Part shown: positions 9,701-17,229 of the stretch, piece by piece | Position numbering within the stretch: position 1 is the first letter of the stretch | Layout of the letters: the number at the start of each line of letters is the position of its first letter | NCBI GenBank assembly: GCA_037718865.1 | Contig: JBBJMP010000043.1 | Span: forward strand, 1 to 22,145 | DNA length: 22,145 bases | Reading direction: 5' to 3' | Source of the DNA: JADCRZ01 sp037718865 | GTDB lineage: Bacteria > Bacteroidota > Bacteroidia > Chitinophagales > Chitinophagaceae | Notes under the pieces: generated by a model | The model's input: the letters and a program-made list of their open reading frames with translations, nothing else | Databases searched by the model: none | Told to the model about the DNA's origin: nothing | Program-made: the position numbers and the translations under genes

Positions 9701-10096
9701 ATGGGCATGATCATGTCCGTAGGTGTTTCCATAGCCAATTCGGTGCTGCTGATCACGAACGCTGAACATTTGCGGATGCACAACGGTAACGCACTGGAAT
9801 CGGCCCGCGAGGCGGCAGCGCTCCGGATGAGGCCCATACTCATGACCAGTGTGGCAATGATAGCCGGCATGATACCGATGGCCTCCGGTCTGGGTGAAGG
9901 CGGCGATCAGTCATCACCGTTAGCACGTGCGGTTATCGGAGGATTGATCGCCTCCACCTTTGCCGCCCTACTGATATTACCGCTGGTCTTTGCGTGGGTA
10001 CAGGGCAAGGCATCTACGGAATCTGTTTCATTGGATCCGGAAGACAAACAAAGCAAACATTATATTCCCTCTTTGTATGAATCACATAACAGATAA
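6788..10096 (+). CDS. RND efflux pump permease (AcrB/HAE-like)
   Basis: At 1102 residues it has the full RND length. The N-terminal signature is intact: an inner-membrane helix, FPDLNLPVIYIS, then the first large periplasmic loop. TM4 carries the acidic pair Asp400-Glu401 in GILVDESTVTIENI, equivalent to the proton-relay Asp407/Asp408 of AcrB. The second half repeats the fold, with TM helices near the end (GLIVAIVVIFLMLAA, MGMIMSVGVSIANSVLLI, MTSVAMIAGMIPMASG). A hydrophilic segment of about 60 residues (about 500-555, rich in acidic residues) lies in the cytoplasmic linker between the halves. At the position of AcrB Lys940 I read Ala (SIANS against SAKNA), so the relay may differ; other RND groups also lack this Lys. 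Proton-driven export is the likely role. The last 20 bases overlap the adaptor gene. Confidence 0.92.
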   Translation: MGLIKTALRKPITILVIVAGVFFFGINAVRNIKIDIFPDLNLPVIYISHPFGGYTPNQMEGYFGKQYVNLLLYVGGVKSIDTRNIQGLTLIKLSFYEGTNMAQAAAEVTAFANRAQAIFPPGTQPPFIIRFDASTLPVGQLVLSSPTLNNNQLLNLANVYIRSAFTSIPGLISPAPFGGSTRTVVIKVDPQLLRAHNLTADQIVQAIRENNQPSPAGNVRIGNLNYMTPSNTSIKLVSDFEQIPLFKGGVQNLFLKDVATVEDGADITSSFALVNGKRSVYMPITKSAEASTWEVVQSLKKAIPRFQSLMPEDVTLSYQFDQSIYVINSVKSLITEGAIGAILTGLMVLLFLGDRRGALIVILTIPASIISGVLFLYLFDQTINIMTLSGLALAIGILVDESTVTIENIHQHLEMGKPKALAIWDACKEIAFPKLLILFCILAVFAPALTMKGIPGALFLPLAMSIGFSMITSYLLAQTFVPIMANWLMKGRYHQSGGITTAPLKKQGLTDDEEFRSSALSPDSEEDTWDQKKILLERPHVDKYGKISRFDRFRAGYLRFIGRMLPYKIILVLAYTILTVGGTALLLAIIGRDVLPKVNSGQFQVRLRAAEGTRLERTEEKLVRALHVLEELVGRKNISVTSAFVGMHPGQFSTSPIYLFMAGPHEAVLQVNLKEDYKVDLDMLKEQFRNRIREDMPDLKLSFEPIELTDKILSQGSPTPVEVRIGGKNKILNEEYAEKVIVALHKIPYLRDIQLGQSTKYPSINITIDRVRASQLGVGVADISRSLIASTSSSRFTERNTWLDEKVGLGYSVQVQVAEYNMAGINDIKEIPVLSNASRPNLGDVADVQADHTYGENDNEGALPVISVTANLHKKDLGTATEDVEKAIASLGELPRGLTMETKGLSQILNETLGSLQNGLIVAIVVIFLMLAANFQSFKVSLVVLSTVPAVLLGSLALLLLTGSTLNLQSYMGMIMSVGVSIANSVLLITNAEHLRMHNGNALESAREAAALRMRPILMTSVAMIAGMIPMASGLGEGGDQSSPLARAVIGGLIASTFAALLILPLVFAWVQGKASTESVSLDPEDKQSKHYIPSLYESHNR

Positions 10097-11213
10097 AATA
10101 TTACTCCTGGCTATTCGACTGCAGGTTTGTCTGATTGGCATGGTGATCCTGGCTTCCTGTAATTCTTCTTCGGGTGATGTTAAGCCGGAAAAACAAGTCA
10201 TTGAAGAACCACCTGCAGTAGAGGTCATAAGCGTGCAAAAAGGTAAACTTTCCTCATCACTGCAGGTACCGGGGGAACTGGTCGCTTACCAGCAGGTGGA
10301 TCTTTATGCAAAAGAGAACAGCTTTGTAAAAAAGCTGTATGTAGATGTAGGTTCCGATGTAAGGCGCGGTCAGTTGCTGGCCAGCCTCGAGGCTCCTGAA
10401 TTGAATTCAAAACTGGCAGAAGCCCAATCCCAGTTGCGATCCCGGGAAGCGATTTATCAGGCTTCCAGGGCCAGCTACGACCGCCTGTATGAAACCAGTA
10501 AAACGCCGGGCACTATTTCACCCAACGACCTGGAACAGGCTGCTGCCATAAAAAATTCACAGCTTGCCCAACTGCAGGCGGCCCGCTTTGTATATAACCA
10601 GGTGGCCGAAACACGCAATTATCTCGAGATCCGGGCTCCCTTTGACGGGATCATTACTTCGCGTAACATTGATCCGGGCGCTTACGTAGGGCCCTCTGGA
10701 AAAGGCTCCGATACGCCGTTGTTCGTGTTGCAGCAACAAAAAAGATTGCGGCTGGTCGTTTCTGTTCCGGAGAGCTACGCCGGTCTTGTACGTAAGCAGG
10801 ACGAAGTGAGCTTTACGGTAAAATCTTTACCTCACCAGCAGTTTAAGGCCAAGATCAACCGCCTGGGCGGCAGCCTCGATAACCGCCTGCGATCCGAGCA
10901 TGTAGAAATGGATGTGGTTAATAACGACAAGCGGTTAATGCCGGGCATGTACGCGGAAGTGAACCTCCCATTGCCTGCACGGGACAGCACCTTTGTAGTG
11001 CCGAAATCGGCGGTCGTCACTTCCACCGAAAAGGTCTTTGTGGTAAAACTGGATCAGCAGAAAGCGGTTTGGGTAGAAGTGGAAATAGGCAGGGAAGCCG
11101 AAGGGAAGATGGAAATCTATGGCGATCTTAACCCCGGAGATCACCTGATAAAGGTAGCTACAGATGAGATCAGGAACGGTTCTACGATAAAGAAACAAAA
11201 GCTTGTTGAATAG
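10077..11213 (+). CDS. RND periplasmic adaptor (HlyD/membrane fusion) lipoprotein
   Basis: I choose the ATG at 10077 (378 residues). It is followed by a signal peptide and lipobox LASC with Cys28, so the protein is probably lipid-anchored. An in-frame start further upstream would add residues that overlap the pump gene and spoil the signal peptide. The order of parts is typical: a lipoyl half-motif (VDLYAKENSFVKKLYVDVGSDVRRGQLLASLE), a coiled-coil hairpin (about 100-175), the second lipoyl half (LEIRAPFDGIITSRNIDPGAYV), then beta-barrel and membrane-proximal domains. It should bridge the pump and the TolC-like channel. The start overlaps the pump gene by 20 bases, suggesting translational coupling. 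No clear terminator is seen in the 124 bases before the convergent radical SAM gene. Confidence 0.9.
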   Translation: MNHITDKILLLAIRLQVCLIGMVILASCNSSSGDVKPEKQVIEEPPAVEVISVQKGKLSSSLQVPGELVAYQQVDLYAKENSFVKKLYVDVGSDVRRGQLLASLEAPELNSKLAEAQSQLRSREAIYQASRASYDRLYETSKTPGTISPNDLEQAAAIKNSQLAQLQAARFVYNQVAETRNYLEIRAPFDGIITSRNIDPGAYVGPSGKGSDTPLFVLQQQKRLRLVVSVPESYAGLVRKQDEVSFTVKSLPHQQFKAKINRLGGSLDNRLRSEHVEMDVVNNDKRLMPGMYAEVNLPLPARDSTFVVPKSAVVTSTEKVFVVKLDQQKAVWVEVEIGREAEGKMEIYGDLNPGDHLIKVATDEIRNGSTIKKQKLVE

Positions 11214-11337
11214 TAACACGTGAAAGGCGCCAGTGCTAGATTGGTAGCTCCTCAACTATAAATCGCTGCCTATAACCGGAATGTAACGTGCTAATGCCAC
11301 TATTGTTTAACCCCAACATAAAATTAGCGCTACTACA

Positions 11338-12588
11338 TCAGGCGTTTTCGTATTGCTGGCACCCCGTATCCCTGACAGCAGCCGGCACATTAACGTTCTC
11401 CCTGATGGCATCTTTGATGTTAACTGTTTTTGTATGGCAGAAAGGGCAGGCATTAACAAAACCTGCCGAATCAATGTATAACATCCTGTTGCCTGCCGAA
11501 AAACAGCCGATCCGCCGCTGGTAATAACCATGATATACTATGATGGGGTAGTCGCTGTAGGCGGGACTGAAGTTGAGGGTACGATAAAACTTGTCCAGCA
11601 GACTAAAATGACCTGCATCCAAAAAAACATCCAGTCCGGCGTAGTGGCCAAGGGCTTTTGGTTCCAGCAATTGAATAAACGGTACCTGTAAACCTTTCGC
11701 CAGCTCTGCGTATCTGAGTAAATTCTCCCAGGTAGTAAATGCCCGCGTTACACAAACGGTTAACGTAATCACCAGGTTCTGCTCTTGCGCATTACGCACG
11801 GCCTGCATTACTTCTTGAAACGAACTGCCGGAACCCCTGAAGACGTTGTGTTTTTCCGGGTCAAAGTGATCCAGGCTGATAACCACACCTGTAAGTCCTG
11901 CTTGTTTTAAAGCTTTCGCATTTGCCGGCGTGAAATTAAAACCAGATGTCAATACATAATACTCCGACTGTCTTCCGCCGCTTTTAATAACCTCTGCCAG
12001 GTCTTTCACTCGAACCATAGGCTCTCCCCCACTTAAATGAAATTGCGATATGCCATCGTGCTGAAATTTGTCAACAACGGTTTTCAACTCATTCAATGTA
12101 AAACTCTCCTTCCCGTTAAGGTTGTTCCATTCAAAGCAATGCTCACATTGCAACGGGCATTTCTTTGTAACGGCAAAAATAATAAACGTAAGGAGGTTCG
12201 TTTTCTTTGTGATGGGCGTGATCCGGTTGAACTCAGCTTCGATATATTTGTCGAAGGCTTTGGAGGGATAGCCGGGTGCATACAGCGAGTGATAGTATTG
12301 ATTATTGATTTGGACGATCTTTGTTTTGACCGCACCCAAAACGGATTTTTTAAAAAAGTACAATCCTTTACAAACGCTGAAAGCCATGCCCGGCGACCGG
12401 TAATTCATTATGGCCAGCCTGAATATATGTAACGCTACTTTCAGGTCAACCCAATTACTTTTCCATCCCTTCAATATCTGCATGTTATAATGTATTTGCT
12501 TTCCGGTAACCGCATTATTGAAATGAGGGCATAGATTGTTTTGACGAATGATAGATAAGCCCTTCCCCATAATTACTTTACTCAGCAT
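11338..12588 (-). CDS. Radical SAM protein with C-terminal Cys cluster (twitch/SPASM-like)
   Basis: This 416-residue protein carries the radical SAM motif CxxxCxxC as Cys144, Cys148 and Cys151 (KKCPLQCEHC). It is followed by the SAM-binding GGEP motif (LSGGEPMVR) and a TIM-barrel-like run (GLTGVVISLDHFDPEKHN). Near the C-terminus are four more cysteines (GCFS, ACPFC, TGCQ), probably ligands of an auxiliary Fe-S cluster as in twitch/SPASM enzymes, though the spacing is not a full SPASM match. The first 125 residues are an N-terminal extension of unknown role. No peptide precursor is visible nearby. The gene starts 4 bases after the stop of the upstream lipoprotein gene, so both are probably in one operon. 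It is not ArsS: it lacks that family's overall pattern and lies on the other strand, far from the arsenosugar-type operon. Confidence 0.85.
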   Translation of the reverse strand: MLSKVIMGKGLSIIRQNNLCPHFNNAVTGKQIHYNMQILKGWKSNWVDLKVALHIFRLAIMNYRSPGMAFSVCKGLYFFKKSVLGAVKTKIVQINNQYYHSLYAPGYPSKAFDKYIEAEFNRITPITKKTNLLTFIIFAVTKKCPLQCEHCFEWNNLNGKESFTLNELKTVVDKFQHDGISQFHLSGGEPMVRVKDLAEVIKSGGRQSEYYVLTSGFNFTPANAKALKQAGLTGVVISLDHFDPEKHNVFRGSGSSFQEVMQAVRNAQEQNLVITLTVCVTRAFTTWENLLRYAELAKGLQVPFIQLLEPKALGHYAGLDVFLDAGHFSLLDKFYRTLNFSPAYSDYPIIVYHGYYQRRIGCFSAGNRMLYIDSAGFVNACPFCHTKTVNIKDAIRENVNVPAAVRDTGCQQYENA

Positions 12589-12592
12589 GTAA

Positions 12593-14272
12593 TTAATTTT
12601 TAGCGGTTGTAAAATTATTTAGCAGACCTGAAAATTTTTGCCTGCTGAAAGCCGGGAAAGCACCTGCTTTTTGGAAACTTTTTAAAAAGCCTATTTTAGG
12701 GGTACCCTTGTAATCGCGCAGAGGCTTATAGTAGCCGCTGGCATGGAGAAAAAAAGTCTGGGTCATCCCTGCCTTTACGTCCCGGGCTTTATAGGTAAGG
12801 ATGGTAAAATCACCAATGTCGGGCTGCGTGATAAATTTCTTATCCGCCTGCAAGATTTCCGGCAAAACATCTACTCCACGTTCATTGATGGCTTGATAAG
12901 GTTTTAATTCCCTGACCGTAAGATCTTCATCCCGGGAAAAATCCATTGCCGCATAATCAAGTTCCCAGAACAGGAAACCCGTCGATAGTTTTAGTTCCAC
13001 CAGCCCGCTGACCAGAAGATCCAATGAGATGACCATTTCGCGGTGTAATATCGGGCCAATGGTTTTTATTTTTTTGATTTCCTCCCACCCCTTGCCGGTC
13101 TTTATTGATATCGTTAAAGGAATTTGCTGCTCGTCTGACCATTTTTCCAGTTCACCGGCAGGTTTCTTTTCCTGTTGTTTAACCCAGTTATTGTACTGGC
13201 TGCCAAAGGCCCTGGTAAATTCGCCGTATAAATAGTTCACCCAGGAGGATGTTTTTGCGTTCAGTATTAACTTCCCCTGCTTGCTGCTGATGTCTTTGGT
13301 AAAGGTCAGGTAAAGGTCTTGCGAATTGCCGGCGCTATAATTATCCTTAAAAAGGCAACTGATATTATCTTTATACAGAATGTCTCCCCTGACATCCGTC
13401 TGATTATTGAGCATGGCAGAGCTTGCAGGTTTAGGCGCAGAGATCGTGTATGGTTTTCCGCCCGGGTCCATAATTACCCTTACATTCTTATCATGTTCTA
13501 CCACCAGCAGATCGGCAAAATCCGTATGCTGAATTTCTTTTAGTTCGTTACTGATCTTCACCAGGTAATTACCCTGAACCGGTTTTACCTGTAAGGGCAG
13601 GTAATCTTCTTTTTGCAAAGACGGATAAATGGCCGCGCTGTAAATCTCACCCTGCAGCGTATATTGATCGCCGTTGTAAGCGCTTATGTACGGGCAAGAG
13701 CTCCCCGGGGGAGGTGGCGGCGGCGGTTCATACGTGGCAGCAGCTATAATAGCCACCACCAGGGCCGTTCCCAGGGCAACGCCTATGGTTCCCCAAATAT
13801 AACTGGATGTAGTTCTTCGCTGGTCAAATTCAATCATCTCTATTTTTTGAACATCAGCAAGTGCCAGGGAATAAGGAACAGAGATATCGACCCGGGAAGT
13901 ATCCCCGGTGTACAAATGCACTTCTTTTAATACAGCATGCTGGCCCCTGGATTTGGAATAATGATATTTTGATTTTCTGTTTGCTTTGAGGTATACCTGG
14001 TGTTCAGGGGGTACTTGAAAAAGGTTGGCAGTCATGGTCATCTTGTCCTGGTTCAAAATAATATTCTTTAATGAATACGAGTTGGAACCTTTCCTTAAAA
14101 TGAAATACCTGTTTTCATCATCCAGTTTCTTAAGGGTGGTTTGCTTCATTTCCATGCTGGAAGTATTTAATAAGACAGGACGGAAATACCGACTGCATCC
14201 AAAAAATAAATTTATACACGAAACAAGTAATATAAAAGCCACGGTTTTCTTTTGAAAAAGGCTGAGTTTCAT
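12593..14272 (-). CDS. Large lipoprotein with internal transmembrane helix and CPYI domain, function unknown
   Basis: I do not recognise a named function for this 559-residue protein. A lipoprotein signal ends at Cys26 (LFFGC). Residues about 155-178 are a hydrophobic helix (IWGTIGVALGTALVVAI), followed by seven prolines in a row. Then comes a motif that I have seen in uncharacterised exported proteins of this phylum: SCPYISAYNGDQYTLQGE, then AAIYPSLQKEDYLPL. The C-terminal half is mostly beta-rich with no catalytic motif. The layout suggests a cell-surface or periplasmic protein with a small lipid-anchored head and a larger ligand-binding part. Its stop is 4 bases before the radical SAM gene, which suggests joint expression, and it is divergent from the KAS III-like gene. 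Confidence 0.75.
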   Translation of the reverse strand: MKLSLFQKKTVAFILLVSCINLFFGCSRYFRPVLLNTSSMEMKQTTLKKLDDENRYFILRKGSNSYSLKNIILNQDKMTMTANLFQVPPEHQVYLKANRKSKYHYSKSRGQHAVLKEVHLYTGDTSRVDISVPYSLALADVQKIEMIEFDQRRTTSSYIWGTIGVALGTALVVAIIAAATYEPPPPPPPGSSCPYISAYNGDQYTLQGEIYSAAIYPSLQKEDYLPLQVKPVQGNYLVKISNELKEIQHTDFADLLVVEHDKNVRVIMDPGGKPYTISAPKPASSAMLNNQTDVRGDILYKDNISCLFKDNYSAGNSQDLYLTFTKDISSKQGKLILNAKTSSWVNYLYGEFTRAFGSQYNNWVKQQEKKPAGELEKWSDEQQIPLTISIKTGKGWEEIKKIKTIGPILHREMVISLDLLVSGLVELKLSTGFLFWELDYAAMDFSRDEDLTVRELKPYQAINERGVDVLPEILQADKKFITQPDIGDFTILTYKARDVKAGMTQTFFLHASGYYKPLRDYKGTPKIGFLKSFQKAGAFPAFSRQKFSGLLNNFTTAKN

Positions 14273-14336
14273 CTTAACATTTTAGGTATTAGGCAAAAAA
14301 CGAAAAGTCTTTATTAAAATATAACTTTAAATTGAA

Positions 14337-14364
14337 TTGCGGTACTTTCCACAAAGTAATTTTA
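14337..14364 (+). promoter_or_regulatory. Candidate promoter for the KAS III-like/hydroxylase pair
   Basis: TTG (14337-14339) and TAATTTTA (14357-14364) are separated by 17 bases. The second element matches TAnnTTTG at 7 of 8 positions. The pair lies just upstream of the gene that starts at 14390, in the 117-base gap between divergent genes. I could not find an equally good promoter for the minus strand there. Weak evidence. Confidence 0.3.
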
Positions 14365-14389
14365 CAGATACCATATTGAAAAAGCCATT

Positions 14390-15277
14390 ATGGGTTCTCA
14401 GATCACGAGCATGTTTGCCGACTATGGGCCGGGTGCGCTGAATGATGTCTCACTGAAAAAGAACAGTGTATATCATCTGGCCTGCCAGGCGCTGCAACAA
14501 GTAGCCGATGAAGAAATGCATTATAGCCATTTGCTTGCCGTTACTTCCTGCCCTGACGCTATTGCTCCTTCCCTGGGTCAATGCCTGACCCAGCATTATC
14601 ACCACCTGCTTGGCCGATCGCACACCGTCGATATAGTACAAGGATGCACCGGGGGAGTATCAGCCCTGATACTGGCTTCACAACTCAGTGACTTCAATAA
14701 AAGCCATATATTGGTAGTAGCCTCCGATGCTGCGCAGAAAGCTACTTCCCCTGCCAGCGAGGTATTTAACGTATTTAATAACGGGGTGTTTGCCTGCTGT
14801 GTGTCATATTCTACTGACCATAGGAAATTAGTGCATCATCAAACCAGGCAATATAAGGGCCTGCATGATGTTGTAAAAATCGGGCTCGGCCATGATGCTG
14901 ATGCCATTATAGCCGGCAATGCCGCAGGCATAATGACAGACTCCAGGAAATACCTCGGCTTGCAGCTTAACAACCAGTTAGCTTTAAGATTAATGAAAGA
15001 AGCAGAGGGTTTTTATCTGGAATTTACTGCAGCAACCGGCCATCCCGATATATTGATTCTGCACCAGGTGAATGAATTGATCATTGATCACCTGCAACAC
15101 GTTTTCGCAAAATACCCGGCAAAATTTATTAACCAGGCAAAGCAAACCGGCAATTGCGGGTCCGCTACCACGGGCATCGTATTACATCATATAAAAAATG
15201 AAATTGACGGTAAAAAAGTAATGATTTGTAGTTTTGGTACAGGAGGGATAATTACTGCAGGCCTCTGGCAATTTTAA
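14390..15277 (+). CDS. Beta-ketoacyl-ACP synthase III-like enzyme (FabH-like), short form
   Basis: This 295-residue thiolase-fold condensing enzyme has the FabH triad: Cys86 in VQGCTGGVSAL, His225 in LHQVNELI and Asn255 in GNCGSATTG. The glycine-rich C-terminal loop (CSFGTGGIITAGLW) is present. Compared with FabH (about 320 residues) it lacks roughly the first 30-40 residues that normally form the first strands. A stop codon in frame at 14357-14359 shows the gene cannot extend much upstream. The Cys motif CTGG differs from the usual CAGF, and the protein is rich in His and Lys. Condensing enzymes of this type join acyl groups in secondary lipid or polyketide pathways. The partner is the hydroxylase that starts 3 bases downstream. 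A housekeeping FabH role seems unlikely because no other fatty acid genes are near. Confidence 0.8.
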   Translation: MGSQITSMFADYGPGALNDVSLKKNSVYHLACQALQQVADEEMHYSHLLAVTSCPDAIAPSLGQCLTQHYHHLLGRSHTVDIVQGCTGGVSALILASQLSDFNKSHILVVASDAAQKATSPASEVFNVFNNGVFACCVSYSTDHRKLVHHQTRQYKGLHDVVKIGLGHDADAIIAGNAAGIMTDSRKYLGLQLNNQLALRLMKEAEGFYLEFTAATGHPDILILHQVNELIIDHLQHVFAKYPAKFINQAKQTGNCGSATTGIVLHHIKNEIDGKKVMICSFGTGGIITAGLWQF

Positions 15278-15280
15278 GAT

Positions 15281-16009
15281 ATGCATATTATTGAAAAATA
15301 TTTCTGGATCTTCTGCACCTTCCTGGTCCCGCTTTTATACCTGGTTGTGGCTACCGCTTTTTATGTGGTTTTCTATTCCTGGAAAGCGGAAAAATATAAA
15401 GACATTAAAATACAACCTGCGGGTATAACTTACCCCCAGTTCAGACGCGAACTTACCTACAGTGTAATTTCACTTATGATATTTACGGTCATGGGTTTTG
15501 GTGTGTTTCTTATTCATCATAGCGGATATAGTAATGTTTACTTTGACATTTCGAAATATGGTATCGTATACCTCTTCCTGTCGGTAGTCCTGATGATCCT
15601 TTTTCATGATGTGTATTTTTACTGGACGCACCGCCTGTTGCATCAGCCGGGCTGGTACCGGAAGGTGCACGCCGTCCATCATCTTTCTCGCAATCCTTCT
15701 CCATTCACTTCATTGTCCTTTCATCCGGTGGAAGGAGCAATTCAAGCTGCCGTTCTTCCCTTAATGGTAATCGTTATCCCTTCACACCCCTTTGCTCTCT
15801 TTCTGTTTTTATTGTATATGGTTTACAAAAATGTACAGGGCCATGCGGGTTTCGCATTCAACACCTCCGCTTACCGCCCAGGTGAATTGAACTTGTTGCA
15901 TACTTCCTCCATCCATCACAACGCGCATCACAAGCATGGAAGGGGTAATTACGGACTGTATTTAACCATTTGGGACAGGATAATGAAGACTTTAAGAAAG
16001 GAAGTATAA
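15281..16009 (+). CDS. Fatty acid hydroxylase/sterol desaturase family membrane protein
   Basis: This 242-residue integral membrane protein has the eight-or-more-histidine signature of the PF04116 non-haem di-iron hydroxylases: His109 in FHDVYFYWTHRLLH, with His117 and His121; His130, His133 and His134 in HAVHH; and His212-His219 in HHNAHHKH. Hydrophobic segments at about 8-32, 60-80, 93-108 and 155-182 can form four membrane helices. The family hydroxylates or desaturates lipid acyl chains, sterols or carotenoids at the membrane face, using O2. It starts 3 bases after the KAS III-like gene stops, which implies translation from the same message and a shared substrate, probably an acyl chain. 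The exact product is unknown. Confidence 0.85.
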   Translation: MHIIEKYFWIFCTFLVPLLYLVVATAFYVVFYSWKAEKYKDIKIQPAGITYPQFRRELTYSVISLMIFTVMGFGVFLIHHSGYSNVYFDISKYGIVYLFLSVVLMILFHDVYFYWTHRLLHQPGWYRKVHAVHHLSRNPSPFTSLSFHPVEGAIQAAVLPLMVIVIPSHPFALFLFLLYMVYKNVQGHAGFAFNTSAYRPGELNLLHTSSIHHNAHHKHGRGNYGLYLTIWDRIMKTLRKEV

Positions 16010-16051
16010 TTTGTGCCGAATATAATACCTTCCACCCATAAATAATCCATT

Positions 16052-17066
16052 ATGCGTAAACAGGAACCGGGTAATCAGCCTAAGCTGGGCCTAGCACTGG
16101 CAGGACTGGGTAATTACAGTAAGGCCCAACTGGCGCCCGCACTGCAGCAGACAACGCATTGCTACCTTGCAGGTCTCATCAGCGGCTCCCCCCGGCAAGA
16201 TACCCGAATGGAAAAAAGATTACGATATACCCGACAGCCACATTTATAATTATGAAAATTTCGACGACATTAAGGACAACCCTGACATTGACATTGTATA
16301 TGTTGTTCTGCCGAATGCACTTCATGCCGAATTTGTGGTCCGTGCTGCCAAAGCCGGCAAACACGTGATCTGCGAAAAGCCAATGGCCGTAACGGTTGAA
16401 GAGTGTGATACGATGATTGCCGCCTGTACAGATGCGGGCAAGATGTTATCTATCGGCTACCGGCTTCATTTTGATCCGCACAACCGTGAAATGGTGCGTC
16501 TGGGAAATGAACAAGTTTTCGGTCCCATACTGAAATTACGCGCCGAGAATGGCATGTCGGACACCGATGGGTGGCGGTTGAATAAAGAACTGGCGGGCGG
16601 TGGGCCTCTCATGGACGTCGGCATATATTGCGTGCAGGGTGCCCGTTATACTACCGGCATGTAACCCATTGCAGTCAGGGCAAAGCAAGGCCCAACAACC
16701 AACAAAGAAAAATTTAAAGATGTGGAAGAGTCGCTGACCTGGGAAATGAAATTTCCGGATGGTGTAGTTGCATCCTGTATGACAAGCTATTCGAAAGAAG
16801 CCAATTTGTTAAGTGCGGATGCAGAAAAGGGATGGTTCGAATTATCGCCTGCCTACCATTACTCAGGCATTGAAGGACGGACGGCTCAAGGCGACATGAA
16901 TTTTCCCCGGATAAATCAACAGGCTAAGCAAATGGATGATTTTGCCCTGGCCATTTTGAACAACAGGCCAACGCCCGTTCCGGGTGAAATGGGCCGGCAG
17001 GATGTGAAGATATTGCAGGCCATATACCAGGCCATGACCACGGGCAAGCAGGTGGAAATCGGGTAA
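16052..17066 (+). pseudogene. Gfo/Idh/MocA family oxidoreductase, broken by frameshift and nonsense codon
   Basis: The pieces join into one protein of about 337 residues. The Rossmann motif is in GLALAGLGNYSKAQLAPAL, the catalytic-lysine motif in EKPMAVT, and the substrate-domain motif in GGGPLMDVGIYCVQGARY. Two lesions break it. The run of six Cs at 16188-16193 has one C too many; removing one restores SGSPGKIPEWKK. A TAA at 16662-16664, in frame with both flanks, stands where a GAA would give YTTGMEPIAV. Intact relatives are NAD(P)-dependent sugar dehydrogenases or reductases. With two independent lesions it is probably a real decayed gene, but assembly error is possible for the C-run. It lies between the lipid-type locus and the nucleoside phosphorylase and shows no link to either. 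Confidence 0.85.
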
Positions 17067-17070
17067 ACGT

Positions 17071-17094
17071 GCGCATAAAGGAGGCCTTATGTGC
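17071..17094 (+). other. Hairpin after the pseudogene, possible weak terminator
   Basis: GCGCATAA (17071-17078) pairs with TTATGTGC (17087-17094), with one G-T wobble and an eight-base loop. It starts 4 bases after the pseudogene stop. There is no U-run after it, so a Rho-independent terminator is uncertain. Bases 17095-17229, before the next gene, hold no other clear feature. Confidence 0.3.
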
Positions 17095-17229
17095 CCTTAG
17101 TTGGTGTTTTCACCCACCGCCGGCATTATGACTGAAGGCTGGTTAAAGTTTCCCACTTTGAGCCCTTATTTTTTTATATCCTGCATCATTGTCCCCGGAT
17201 CACTTATTTTGCAGGTGCTTAAAAAACAA

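Noticed and set aside
9990..10076. Upstream start for the adaptor gene
   Set aside because: It would lie inside the pump gene and put a non-secretory extension before a good lipoprotein signal.
11214..11337. Terminator between the convergent efflux and radical SAM genes
   Set aside because: No hairpin with a T-run could be found in either direction.
12037..12432. 131-residue open frame antisense to the radical SAM gene
   Set aside because: Shadow of the radical SAM reading frame, which carries its cysteine motif on the minus strand.
11338..12588. Radical SAM gene as the missing ArsS
   Set aside because: It lacks the ArsS pattern, has a different cysteine layout, and is on the opposite strand about 4.6 kb from the phosphorylase.
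17101..17229. TTG start for the phosphorylase
   Set aside because: Adds 43 residues absent from the PNP family; the ATG at 17230 gives the usual length.
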